Part shown: in pieces, positions 52,854 through 61,142 of the stretch | Layout: every line of letters starts with the position of its first letter | Numbering within the stretch: the first letter of the stretch is position 1 | Assembly (NCBI RefSeq): GCF_029945925.1 | Contig: NZ_JAQSDN010000070.1 | Location: 1-64,000 of the forward strand | Origin: Polaromonas sp. | Lineage (GTDB): Bacteria > Pseudomonadota > Gammaproteobacteria > Burkholderiales > Burkholderiaceae_C | Length of the DNA: 64,000 nucleotides | Reading direction: 5' to 3' | Translations under genes and position numbers: made by a program | The notes under the pieces: generated by a model | Seen by the model: only the letters and a program-made list of their open reading frames with translations | What the model was told of the DNA's origin: nothing | Database searches by the model: none

Positions 52854-53469
52854 GGCCTTTGGCCCCGTCTTCTGCCGCGCCCTGCCCTGGGCGCTGGCCC
52901 TGAGCCTGGCTGCCGGTTGCACCGTGCCGGCCCTTTCGTCGCCGGCCGGGCCCGGCAAGACGCCCATGACAACGCCCACCCCTGCAGCGCCTCCAGCGCC
53001 GTCCGACGCCGCGCCTTCGGAAGCAGACGCCGTCACCCCCCTGCTGGCCTACGCCGACCGGCTGCGCGGCCTGCCCGGCCCCGAACTGGCCCAGGAAATC
53101 GCCCGGCTCGGCAACGCTGTGTCAGCGGGCGACCAGCTGCGCTTAGCGCTCACGCTCAGCCAGACCCGGCAGCTCCCCGATCTGGTACGCGCCCAGGAAC
53201 TGCTGCAGCGCGCCCTGGCCAACAACAGCGAGGAAGCCCGGCCGCTGCATGCCCTGGCGCGCCTGCTGGCCGCACGTTTTGCCGAGCAGCGGCGGGCCGA
53301 AGAGCAACTGGACCGGCAGAACCAGCAACTGCGCGACCTGCAGCGCCGCCTCGAACAGACCCAGGACAAACTCGATGCGCTCAAGGAAATCGAACGCAGC
53401 CTGAGCAGCCGCCCCCCGGCGGCCCCGGCATCGTCCCCACGCGGCCGCACCCGGCCACCAAGCCCATGA
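52837..53469 (+). CDS. QseG-like lipoprotein
   Basis: A 210-residue putative lipoprotein. The lipobox LAAGC lies at about residues 24-28 after a hydrophobic segment (ALPWALALSLAAGC), so the mature protein would be lipid-anchored in the envelope. A Pro/Ala/Ser-rich linker precedes a helical region; from about residue 145 a coiled-coil (RAEEQLDRQNQQLRDLQRRL, EQTQDKLDALKEIERSL) is clear. The start overlaps the kinase gene by 17 nt, and its stop overlaps the response-regulator start by 4 nt. Its place between kinase and regulator matches E. coli qseG, whose product is an outer-membrane lipoprotein of that system. Confidence 0.82.
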   Translation: MLSSLEAFGPVFCRALPWALALSLAAGCTVPALSSPAGPGKTPMTTPTPAAPPAPSDAAPSEADAVTPLLAYADRLRGLPGPELAQEIARLGNAVSAGDQLRLALTLSQTRQLPDLVRAQELLQRALANNSEEARPLHALARLLAARFAEQRRAEEQLDRQNQQLRDLQRRLEQTQDKLDALKEIERSLSSRPPAAPASSPRGRTRPPSP

Positions 53470-54887
53470 CCGCCCCCAACGCCCACCTGCTGGTCGTCGA
53501 CGACGACGCCGACATGCTGCGCCTGCTGACCATGCGGCTGACAGCGGCCGGTTACCGCGTCAGCGCCGTGAGTTCGGCTGAAGCAGCCCTGACCCAGCTC
53601 GAGATCGAGCGCCCGCAGCTGGTGCTCAGCGACGTGCGCCTGCCCGGCAAGGACGGCCTGGCACTGTTTGACGAGATCCGCAGCCAGCACCCCTCGCTGC
53701 CGGTGATCCTGTTGACGGCCCACGGCACGATTCCCGATGCGGTGGAGGCCACCGAACGCGGCGTGTTCACCTACCTGACCAAGCCGTTTGACGGCAAGGG
53801 CCTGCTTGACAAGATCGCCCAGGCCCTGTCGTTGAGCGCGCCGGTGCCGGCGGTGCCCGCCGGCCAGTCACCGGCCTGGCAAAGCGGGTTCATCAGCCGC
53901 TCCAGCCGCATGGCCGAAACCCTGGCCGAGGCGCGCATGGTGGCCCAGTCGGACGCCAGCGTGATGTTGCGCGGCGAAAGCGGCACCGGCAAGGAGCTGC
54001 TGGCCCAGGCAATTCACCAGGCCAGCCCGCGTGCCGCCCGCCCGTTCATCGCCGTGAACTGCGGCGCCATTCCAGAAGCCCTGCTCGAGTCCGAACTTTT
54101 TGGTCACGTCAAGGGCGCCTTCACCGACGCCTCGGCCAACCACAAGGGACTGTTCCAGGCTGCCGAAGGCGGCACCTTGCTGCTCGATGAAATTGGTGAC
54201 ATGCCGCTTGCCCTGCAGGTCAAGCTGCTGCGGGTGCTGCAGGAACGCACCGTCCGGCCGCTGGGGTCCAGCCAGTCCATCCCGGTCGATGTGCGCATTC
54301 TCTCGGCCACCCATCGGGACCTGGACGCGGCCATGGCCGAAGGCCAGTTCCGCACCGACTTGTATTACCGGCTCAATGTGGTCACGCTGACCCTGCCCCC
54401 CTTGTCCGAACGGCGCGAAGACATTGCGCTGCTGGCCAATCACTTTCTCGTCAAGCTGGCCGGAAAATACGGCAAACGCCTGAGCGGCTTTGCGCCGGAA
54501 GCGATCAAGGCCCTGAACACGGCCGCCTGGCCGGGCAACGTGCGCCAGCTCTACAACGTGGTCGAACAGGTGTGCGCGCTGGCCAGCACACCGCTGATTC
54601 CCCTGACTCTGATTCAACGTGCACTGCGCTCACCAAGTGTGCAGGTGCTCACCCTGGCCGAAGCGCGCCAGCGTTTCGAGCACGAGTACCTGGTCGGCCT
54701 GCTCAAGCTGACCGATGGCAACGTGGCCGACGCCGCCCGGTTGGCAGACCGCAACCGCACCGAGTTTTACCGCCTGCTGCAAAAGCACAGCCTGACGCCG
54801 GGCCACTTCAAAACCGACTTGGCGAATGCCCCCTCTGATCCTGTCGCCGAGGAGCGACAGGGCCAAACCCCTGATTCCAAACACTAA
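53466..54887 (+). CDS. Sigma-54-dependent response regulator (GlrR-like)
   Basis: A 473-residue NtrC-family activator. The receiver domain (LLVVDDDADMLRLLTMRLTA) has its phosphoacceptor Asp in VLSDVRLPGKDG. The AAA+ domain has Walker A GESGTGKE, Walker B LLLDEIGDMPLALQ and the arginine-finger region FRTDLYYRLNVVTLTLPPL. The sigma-54 contact loop reads GAFTDA (codons 217-222) instead of GAFTGA. The C-terminal helix-turn-helix is short (NVADAARLADRNRTEFYRLL). It overlaps the lipoprotein gene by 4 nt and is the last gene of the sensory operon. E. coli GlrR activates glmY; no glmY-like RNA was recognised here. Confidence 0.92.
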   Translation: MTAPNAHLLVVDDDADMLRLLTMRLTAAGYRVSAVSSAEAALTQLEIERPQLVLSDVRLPGKDGLALFDEIRSQHPSLPVILLTAHGTIPDAVEATERGVFTYLTKPFDGKGLLDKIAQALSLSAPVPAVPAGQSPAWQSGFISRSSRMAETLAEARMVAQSDASVMLRGESGTGKELLAQAIHQASPRAARPFIAVNCGAIPEALLESELFGHVKGAFTDASANHKGLFQAAEGGTLLLDEIGDMPLALQVKLLRVLQERTVRPLGSSQSIPVDVRILSATHRDLDAAMAEGQFRTDLYYRLNVVTLTLPPLSERREDIALLANHFLVKLAGKYGKRLSGFAPEAIKALNTAAWPGNVRQLYNVVEQVCALASTPLIPLTLIQRALRSPSVQVLTLAEARQRFEHEYLVGLLKLTDGNVADAARLADRNRTEFYRLLQKHSLTPGHFKTDLANAPSDPVAEERQGQTPDSKH

Positions 54888-54908
54888 TTCCATCAGGCGG
54901 GCGATAGT

Positions 54909-54926
54909 TGTCGCCCGAAGGCGACA
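54909..54926. other. Small perfect hairpin after the glrR-like gene
   Basis: TGTCGCC, a CGAA loop, then GGCGACA. It is followed by A residues on the plus strand, so it is not a classical terminator for the operon but could serve on the minus strand or stabilise mRNA ends. Confidence 0.35.
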
Positions 54927-55047
54927 AAAACAGGGGTCCATCAGCCTCATTTGTGGTCGGGATCCACGATGGCGTCGTGGAATCCCTTCAAGCCTTTGAT
55001 TTAAAACAACTTTTTCAGGCTGGCACAGGGTTTGCCCTAGTCAACCC

Positions 55048-56625
55048 ATGCAAGCTGTTTTTCCCCGCTTCAACGCGCCTTTCCGGCACGCGCTGCCCGC
55101 ACGCTTTTTTGCCCTCCTGGGCCTGTGTGCAGCACTGGCCAGTGCCCATGCCTGGACCCTGGACGACGTGGGCGCCCTGGCACAAAAACGCGCGCAAACC
55201 CCTTACCAGCAGCCGCGTGCGGCTGTTCCCGCCGAACTGGCTGCCCTGGACTATGACGGCCTGCGCGACATCCGTTTCAAGGACGACAAGGCCTTGTGGC
55301 GCGCCGACCAGTTGCCCTACGAAGCCAAATTTTTCCATGTCGGTCGGCAGACCGAAGCGGTCCAGATTCACGAGTTGTCTGCCCAGGGCAACAAGCTCCT
55401 TCGCTACAGCGCCGACGACTTCAGCTACGGCAAGAACCAGCTGAATCCGGCGCGCTGGGGCGATATCGGCCATGCCGGATTCCGCATCCACACCTCGCTC
55501 AATTCGCCCGACTACAAGGACGAATTGATTGCCTTTCTGGGCGCCAGCTACTTCCGTGCCCTGGGTGCCGGCCAGCGTTACGGCCTGTCGGCCCGCGGCT
55601 TGGCGGTGGACCCCACCGGCGCAAAACAGGAAGAGTTTCCGCGCTTCACCGATTTCTGGCTCGAAAAGCCGGCCCCCGGTGCGAAGCAGGTCACGGTGTA
55701 TGCCCTGCTGGATTCGGCGCGCATGACGGGCGCCTACCGCTTTGAGATTCGTCCCGGCGAAGAGACCGTCACCGAAGTGCACGCCCGTATCTTCATGCGC
55801 GCTGGCGCCGGCCCGCGGGTGGCCACCCTGGGTGTGGCGCCGCTGACCAGCATGTTTTTCTTCGGTGAAAACCAGCCGCGCGCGGGCGACTTCCGGCCTG
55901 AAGTGCATGACTCCGACGGCCTGATGGTCGCCACCGGGGAAGGCGAATGGTTATGGCGTCCGCTGCAGAACCCGGCGTACCCGCTGGTGACCTCCTTCAG
56001 CATGAAAAGCCTCAAGGGTTTTGGCCTGATGCAGCGTGACCGCGACTTCGGCAGCTACGAAGACACCGAAGCCCGGTACGAGCTGCGGCCCAGCGCGTGG
56101 GTAACCCCGCTGGGCGACTGGGGCGCGGGCCGTGTCGAGCTGCTGCAGTTTGCGACGCCGGACGAAACCCATGACAACGTGGCCGCCTACTGGGTGCCGG
56201 AAAAAATGCCCGCCCCGGGCGAAGCACTCGCCCTCGCCTGGCAGATTGCCTGGCAGGGCAACAAGCAGCAACGCCCGCCCAACGGCTGGGTCACCCAGTC
56301 GCGCCGCGGCACTGGCTACAGCAAGCTCAGCGCAGAGGCTTTGGCCCAGCAGACACAGTTTGTCATCGACTTTGCCGGACCGGCCCTGGACGCACTGCCC
56401 GAGGGGGCCAAGGTGGAGGCCATCACCACGGCCAGCAGCAATGCCCGTGTCGTCGAAAGCATCGCTTACCGCAACCCGGCCACAGGCAGCTGGCGCATGA
56501 GCCTGCGCGTGCAGCGCCTCGCCACGCCTGCCAGCCAGAACGCCCAGCCCATCGAGCTGCGCGCCTTTCTCCAACATGACACCCACACCCTGACTGAAAC
56601 ATGGACCAACCTGATCACACCCTGA
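55048..56625 (+). CDS. opgG: Periplasmic glucans biosynthesis protein OpgG
   Basis: A 525-residue periplasmic protein needed for osmoregulated periplasmic glucan (OPG) synthesis, thought to shape branching of the glucan backbone made by OpgH. The signal peptide covers about residues 1-35 (ARFFALLGLCAALASAHA). LDYDGLRDIRFKDDKALWRA, FFHVGRQTEAV, YFRALGAGQRYGLSARGLAV, TSMFFFGENQPRAGDFRPEV, HDSDGL and FGLMQRDRDFGSYEDTEARY are highly conserved family blocks. Its end overlaps the opgH start by 25 nt, indicating coupled translation. Confidence 0.95.
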   Translation: MQAVFPRFNAPFRHALPARFFALLGLCAALASAHAWTLDDVGALAQKRAQTPYQQPRAAVPAELAALDYDGLRDIRFKDDKALWRADQLPYEAKFFHVGRQTEAVQIHELSAQGNKLLRYSADDFSYGKNQLNPARWGDIGHAGFRIHTSLNSPDYKDELIAFLGASYFRALGAGQRYGLSARGLAVDPTGAKQEEFPRFTDFWLEKPAPGAKQVTVYALLDSARMTGAYRFEIRPGEETVTEVHARIFMRAGAGPRVATLGVAPLTSMFFFGENQPRAGDFRPEVHDSDGLMVATGEGEWLWRPLQNPAYPLVTSFSMKSLKGFGLMQRDRDFGSYEDTEARYELRPSAWVTPLGDWGAGRVELLQFATPDETHDNVAAYWVPEKMPAPGEALALAWQIAWQGNKQQRPPNGWVTQSRRGTGYSKLSAEALAQQTQFVIDFAGPALDALPEGAKVEAITTASSNARVVESIAYRNPATGSWRMSLRVQRLATPASQNAQPIELRAFLQHDTHTLTETWTNLITP

Positions 56626-58571
56626 CCCCCCGCAGCCTGCTGCGCGAAGAACGTCATCCGAACTCGGTCACCGCGCCGCCGCTGCACCGCGGCTCGATGG
56701 TGCCGCGCCCCTGGCGCGGCTTCTGGAACAGCCTGGGCACGTCCGTACTGGGCCTGACACGTCCCGCTGCCAACCACCCTCTGCCGGCGCAGGCGCAGCA
56801 GCCCTGGCAACAGACTGCTGCACGGCGCAGGGCTGTCTTCGTGCTGCTGACGGTGCTCAGCACCGTGCTGGCCACCACTCTGTTTGCCGACATGCAGCCC
56901 GACTACGACAGCGCCTGGCTGCAGTACGGCCAGCTCGTGCTGTTTGCGCTGCTGTCCGCATGGGTGGTCACCGGCTTCATGACGGCGATGATGGGTTTTT
57001 ACGTGACGATACGCGGCGACAAACATGCCCTGTCGGCGAAAAACGTCCAGCACCATGCGCTGGACGACACAACGAGGACGGCGATCATCATGCCGATCTG
57101 CAACGAGGATGTGCGCACCGTGTTCGCGGGCCTGCGCGCCACCTGCGAATCCGTCGCTGCGACCGGCCATGTGAAAGCCTTCGACGTGTTTGTGCTGTCC
57201 GACACCAGCAACCCGGCCACCCAGAAGGCCGAACGCGCCGCCTGGGAAGACCTGCGCACCCAGTTGGCCGCCCAGCCCGACCAGCCCCGGATCGAGGTCT
57301 ACTACCGACTGCGCAAGCGCCGCACCGACCGCAAGGCCGGCAACGTGGCCGACTTCTGCCGCCGCTGGGGCAAGGACTACCGCTACATGGTGGTGCTCGA
57401 TGCCGACAGCGTGATGAGCGGCGACTGCCTGGTGGCCATGGTCAAGCTGATGGAAGCCAACCCGACAGCCGGCATCATCCAGACCGCCACCCAGGCCATC
57501 GGCCACATGACGCTGCATGCGCGGGCGCAGCAGTTCGCCTCGCGCGTGACGGGCCGCCTCTTCACGCTGGGCATGCAGTTCTGGCAGATGGGCGAGTCGC
57601 ACTACTGGGGCCACAACGCCATCATCCGGATCGAGCCTTTCATGCAGCACTGCGCGCTGGCGCATATCAAGGGCACGGGCGGCATGTCGGGCAGCATCAT
57701 GTCGCACGACTTCGTTGAGGCCGCGCTGATGCGCCGCGCGGGCTACCACGTCTGGCTGGTGGCCGACCTGGTGGGCAGCTACGAACAGCAGCCGCCCGAC
57801 CTGCTGGCCGAACTTCAGCGCGACCGCCGCTGGTGCCAGGGCAACCTGCAGAACTCGCGCCTGATTGCCGAGCCCGGCATTCACCCGGTGCACCGCTCGA
57901 TGTTCGGCACGGGCGCCATGGCCTACCTCTCGGCCCCCTTGTGGCTGTGTTTCCTGACGCTGGGAACGGCGCTGTGGCTCTCGGGCACACCCATGGTCAG
58001 CGACTGGGCCATGCTGCCCGGCGAACTGCTGACCCTGTGGGCATGGACCTTGTCCATGCTGTTTTTGCCGCGCCTCCTGGGCATTGCGGCCGTGCTGATC
58101 AACCGCCAGCAGCAGGCCTACGGCGGCACCGCCAGCCTGCTGCGCAGCGCGCTGCTGGAAACGCTGATCGCCCTGCTGCAGGCGCCGATCCGCATGCTGG
58201 CGCACTCGCTGTTCGTGCTGGTCGCGCTGACCGGGCTCAAGCTGGAGTGGAAATCGCCGCCGCGTGAAGCAGCTGCGGTGCCGTGGCGCATTGCGCTGCA
58301 ACAGCTCGCCCCCATGAGCGCAGTGATTGTGCTGCTGGCCGCCGGCATCACGCTGAACGATCCCAGCGCGCTGGTGTGGCTGCTGCCGGTCGGCCTGCCC
58401 TTGCTGCTAGCCATCCCGATGACGGTGCTCACCAGCAAGGTCGGCGTAGGGACAGCCATGCGCACCAACAATTACCTGCTGATTCCCGAGGAAACAAAAT
58501 CACCGGCGGTCTTGCGCCGCGCCTGGCTGCATGCCAGCCAGCAGGTGCGGCCACGGCTAAGGGCCATTTAG
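56601..58571 (+). CDS. opgH: Glucans biosynthesis glucosyltransferase OpgH
   Basis: A 656-residue inner-membrane family 2 glycosyltransferase that polymerises glucose from UDP-glucose into the beta-1,2 OPG backbone. The acidic motif MVVLDADSVMSGDCLV is near residue 265, and the QRDRRW (QxxRW) motif near 405. Two TM segments precede the catalytic domain and about five follow. The N-terminal extension is shorter than in E. coli OpgH. UDP-glucose would come from GalU (7.3 kb). It is cotranscribed with opgG. Confidence 0.95.
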   Translation: MDQPDHTLTPRSLLREERHPNSVTAPPLHRGSMVPRPWRGFWNSLGTSVLGLTRPAANHPLPAQAQQPWQQTAARRRAVFVLLTVLSTVLATTLFADMQPDYDSAWLQYGQLVLFALLSAWVVTGFMTAMMGFYVTIRGDKHALSAKNVQHHALDDTTRTAIIMPICNEDVRTVFAGLRATCESVAATGHVKAFDVFVLSDTSNPATQKAERAAWEDLRTQLAAQPDQPRIEVYYRLRKRRTDRKAGNVADFCRRWGKDYRYMVVLDADSVMSGDCLVAMVKLMEANPTAGIIQTATQAIGHMTLHARAQQFASRVTGRLFTLGMQFWQMGESHYWGHNAIIRIEPFMQHCALAHIKGTGGMSGSIMSHDFVEAALMRRAGYHVWLVADLVGSYEQQPPDLLAELQRDRRWCQGNLQNSRLIAEPGIHPVHRSMFGTGAMAYLSAPLWLCFLTLGTALWLSGTPMVSDWAMLPGELLTLWAWTLSMLFLPRLLGIAAVLINRQQQAYGGTASLLRSALLETLIALLQAPIRMLAHSLFVLVALTGLKLEWKSPPREAAAVPWRIALQQLAPMSAVIVLLAAGITLNDPSALVWLLPVGLPLLLAIPMTVLTSKVGVGTAMRTNNYLLIPEETKSPAVLRRAWLHASQQVRPRLRAI

Positions 58572-58598
58572 GCCCGAGCAAACAAACGGGCGCCACAC

Positions 58599-58647
58599 GC
58601 TATATATTTGATAGCTGTTGGCGCCCGTATTTATTGGACTGAAGGCT
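58599..58647 (+). repeat. Short intergenic repeat, family A, copy 7
   Basis: It starts GCTAT-N6-ATAGCTG and continues GGCGCCCGT and GAAGGCT before a T-run. It lies between the convergent opgH and ffh genes and may serve as a bidirectional transcription end. Confidence 0.7.
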
Positions 58648-58673
58648 GTTTTTATATAGATCCGAGGTACAAC

Positions 58674-60032
58674 TCAGAACTTCGGCATACCCTTCATGCC
58701 GCCCATGCGCTTCATCATTTTCATCATGCCGCCGCCCTTCATCTTTTTCATCATGGACTGCATCTGCTCGAACTCATTGAGCAGGCGGTTGACCTCCTGA
58801 ACCTGCACCCCTGAGCCCGCGGCAATGCGGCGCTTGCGCGTGGCCTTGATGAGTTCGGGCTTGCGGCGCTCCAGCGGCGTCATGCTCTGGATGATGCCTT
58901 CCTTGCGGCGGATGTCTTTTTCGGCCTTGTCCATGTCGACCTGGCCGGCCTTGGCCGCCATCTGCGCCGGCAGCTTGTCGAGCAGGCTGGACAGCCCGCC
59001 CATGCTTTTCATCTGTTGCAGCTGACTCAAAAAGTCGTTGAGGTCAAAACCGCTGCCCGACTTCATTTTGGCGGCGAGTTTTTGCGCCGCCGCCATGTCC
59101 ACGCCGGCCGTGACCTGCTCGACCAGCGCAACGATGTCGCCCATGCCGAGAATGCGGCCCGCGTGGCGCTGCGCATCGAACACTTCGAGACCGTCGATCT
59201 TCTCGCTGGTGCCCGAGAACTTGATCGGCGCGCCGGTGATCTGCCGCACGCTCAACGCCGCGCCGCCGCGCGAGTCGCCGTCGGTCTTGGTCAGGATGAT
59301 GCCGGTCAGCGGCAGCGCTTCCTTGAAGGCCTTGGCCGTGTTGATCGCGTCCTGGCCCTGCATCGCATCCACGACAAACAGGGTTTCAACCGGGTTCAGC
59401 GCCGCATGCAGCGCCTTGATCTCGGCCATCAATGCTTCGTCGATCGCCAGGCGGCCGGCGGTGTCGACCAGCAACACGTCGAAAAAATGTTTGCGCGCGT
59501 AATCGAGCGCTGCCAGTGCGATGTCCACCGGCTTCTGGTCGGCCGTGCTTGGAAACCATTCGGCGCCGGCCTGCTTGGTGACGGTCTTGAGCTGCTCGAT
59601 CGCCGCCGGACGGTACACGTCGCCCGACACCGTCAGCACCTTCTTCTTGCGTTTTTCGATCAGGTGTTTGGCCAGCTTGGCGGTGGTCGTGGTCTTGCCC
59701 GCGCCCTGCAGGCCGGCCATGAGGATCACGGCCGGCGGCTGGGCCGCCAGGTTGATGTCGCTGACGCCCTCGCCCATGGTGGCCGCCAGCTCGCGGTTGA
59801 CAATGCTGACCAGCACCTGCCCCGGCGACAGCGACGCCATGACCTCCTGCCCCAGCGCCTTCTCCTTGACGCGGGCAATGAAGTCGCGCACCACGGGCAA
59901 CGCCACGTCGGCTTCGAGCAGCGCCATGCGCACCTCGCGCAGCATGTCCTGCACATTGGATTCGGTGATGCGGGCCTGGCCTCGCATTTCCTGGACGAGG
60001 CGGGATAGTTTGTCGGTGAGGGCAGAGGCCAT
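58674..60032 (-). CDS. ffh: Signal recognition particle protein Ffh
   Basis: The 452-residue GTPase of the bacterial SRP, which targets nascent membrane proteins with 4.5S RNA. The N domain is helical (residues about 1-85). G1 is GLQGAGKTTTTAKLAKHL at about 107-124, VLLVDTAGRLAIDEALM is G3, and TKTDGDSRGGAALSVRQITG covers G4-G5. The methionine-rich M domain at the C-terminus ends with repeated MKKMKGGGMMKMMKRMGGMK. It is divergent from the YpjD-like gene through a 76 bp region. Confidence 0.97.
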   Translation of the reverse strand: MASALTDKLSRLVQEMRGQARITESNVQDMLREVRMALLEADVALPVVRDFIARVKEKALGQEVMASLSPGQVLVSIVNRELAATMGEGVSDINLAAQPPAVILMAGLQGAGKTTTTAKLAKHLIEKRKKKVLTVSGDVYRPAAIEQLKTVTKQAGAEWFPSTADQKPVDIALAALDYARKHFFDVLLVDTAGRLAIDEALMAEIKALHAALNPVETLFVVDAMQGQDAINTAKAFKEALPLTGIILTKTDGDSRGGAALSVRQITGAPIKFSGTSEKIDGLEVFDAQRHAGRILGMGDIVALVEQVTAGVDMAAAQKLAAKMKSGSGFDLNDFLSQLQQMKSMGGLSSLLDKLPAQMAAKAGQVDMDKAEKDIRRKEGIIQSMTPLERRKPELIKATRKRRIAAGSGVQVQEVNRLLNEFEQMQSMMKKMKGGGMMKMMKRMGGMKGMPKF

Positions 60033-60108
60033 GAATAAGCTCCACAGCTGGAGCGAAAAGGAAGTGAAAGAAGGACCAGGCGTCTGGCGCAGAAGCTAAA
60101 CTGTAGCC

Positions 60109-60909
60109 ATGATTTTAACTTTGAGCGCCTGGTGGGGTCTGGCCACGGCCATCGGCGCCGCGCTGGCCTATGCCATCCTGGCGCTGGCTACCGCGCGTTT
60201 GAGCGAAACCACCACGCGTGGCGTGCTCCTGCTGGCCTGGCTGCTGCACGCGCTCACGCTGGCGGAGGGACTGCTCGGCGAACCGCCGCGGTTCGGGTTT
60301 GCGCCGGCCCTGTCCATGACCGTCTGGCTGGTACTGAGCGTGTACGCAGTGGAAAGCCGGCTGTTTCCGCAGCTCAAGGCACGCTGGACGCTGGCCGGCC
60401 TGGGCAGCGCCGCCGTCCTGCTGGCGCTGGCGTTTCCCGGCACCAGCTACCACGTGATTGCCTCGCCCTGGCTGCCTTTGCACTGGGCGCTGGGCATTGC
60501 GTCCTACGGCCTGTTTGCCGCTGCCGTGGTGCATGGCTGGCTGATGAACCGCTCCGAGCGCTCCATCCGTTCCGCCACCCAGCCCGATACCGGCGTGCCC
60601 CTGCTGACCCTGGAACGGCTGACCTTTCGTTTCGTGCAGGCCGGTTTTGTGCTGCTGACGGCCACGCTGCTGGTGGGCTGGCTGTTTGCCGAAACCCTGT
60701 ACGGTCCGGGCCTGGCCGGACAATGGAACCACAAGACCATTTTCTCGGTGCTGGCCTGGATCACCTTCGCCGGCCTGCTGATCGGCCGGGCACGCCTGGG
60801 CTGGCGCGGGCGGCAGGCGGTGCGGGTGCTGTATCTGGGCTCAGGCCTGCTGCTGCTCGGTTATGTGGGCTCGCGTTTTGTCCTTGAAGTCATTTTGAAG
60901 CGCGTATGA
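60109..60909 (+). CDS. YpjD/CcsA-family cytochrome c assembly-like membrane protein
   Basis: A 266-residue inner-membrane protein with about eight hydrophobic segments. The segment PLHWALGIASYGLFAAAVVH, followed by GWLMNRSERSIRS, and the C-terminal WNHKTIFSVLAWITFAGLLI match the YpjD/CorE branch of the CcsA/CcmC haem-handling family. Conserved His residues flank the membrane segments. Whether it handles haem is not established. The next gene (PP0621-like) overlaps it by 4 nt. The neighbourhood ffh / ypjD is conserved across beta- and gamma-proteobacteria. Confidence 0.88.
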   Translation: MILTLSAWWGLATAIGAALAYAILALATARLSETTTRGVLLLAWLLHALTLAEGLLGEPPRFGFAPALSMTVWLVLSVYAVESRLFPQLKARWTLAGLGSAAVLLALAFPGTSYHVIASPWLPLHWALGIASYGLFAAAVVHGWLMNRSERSIRSATQPDTGVPLLTLERLTFRFVQAGFVLLTATLLVGWLFAETLYGPGLAGQWNHKTIFSVLAWITFAGLLIGRARLGWRGRQAVRVLYLGSGLLLLGYVGSRFVLEVILKRV

Positions 60910-61142
60910 AATACCTGTTGGTGATTGTCCTGGCGCTGGCGGTCCTCTGGCTGTGGCGAAGCAACCGGCGCACCGGACAGCCGGACAGGCCACCCGCGCC
61001 GCCGGCCGGCCGCCCCGGCAAGCCGGCCACTGAAGTTGTTGCATGCGCCGTCTGCGAGGTGCACCTGCCCCGTTCGGACGCGCTGCCCGGCGGCAACGGG
61101 TTTTACTGCAGCGACGCGCATCGTCGACAGGCCGAGGGTTGA
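60906..61142 (+). CDS. Small PP0621-like Cys-rich membrane-anchored protein
   Basis: A 78-residue protein. An N-terminal hydrophobic anchor (YLLVIVLALAVLWLW) and a basic Pro-rich linker precede a C-terminal motif, CAVCEVHLPRSDAL then GNGFYCSDAHR, with three Cys and two His placed like a small zinc-binding knuckle. It matches the PP0621-family layout commonly found just before pilS in beta- and gamma-proteobacteria. It overlaps the preceding gene by 4 nt and pilS by one base. Function unknown. Confidence 0.82.
   Translation: MKYLLVIVLALAVLWLWRSNRRTGQPDRPPAPPAGRPGKPATEVVACAVCEVHLPRSDALPGGNGFYCSDAHRRQAEG

Noticed and set aside
50013..53036. A 1007-codon minus-strand open frame across miaB and the histidine kinase.
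   Set aside because: Two genuine plus-strand genes with diagnostic motifs occupy the region; the long frame lacks any recognisable domain.
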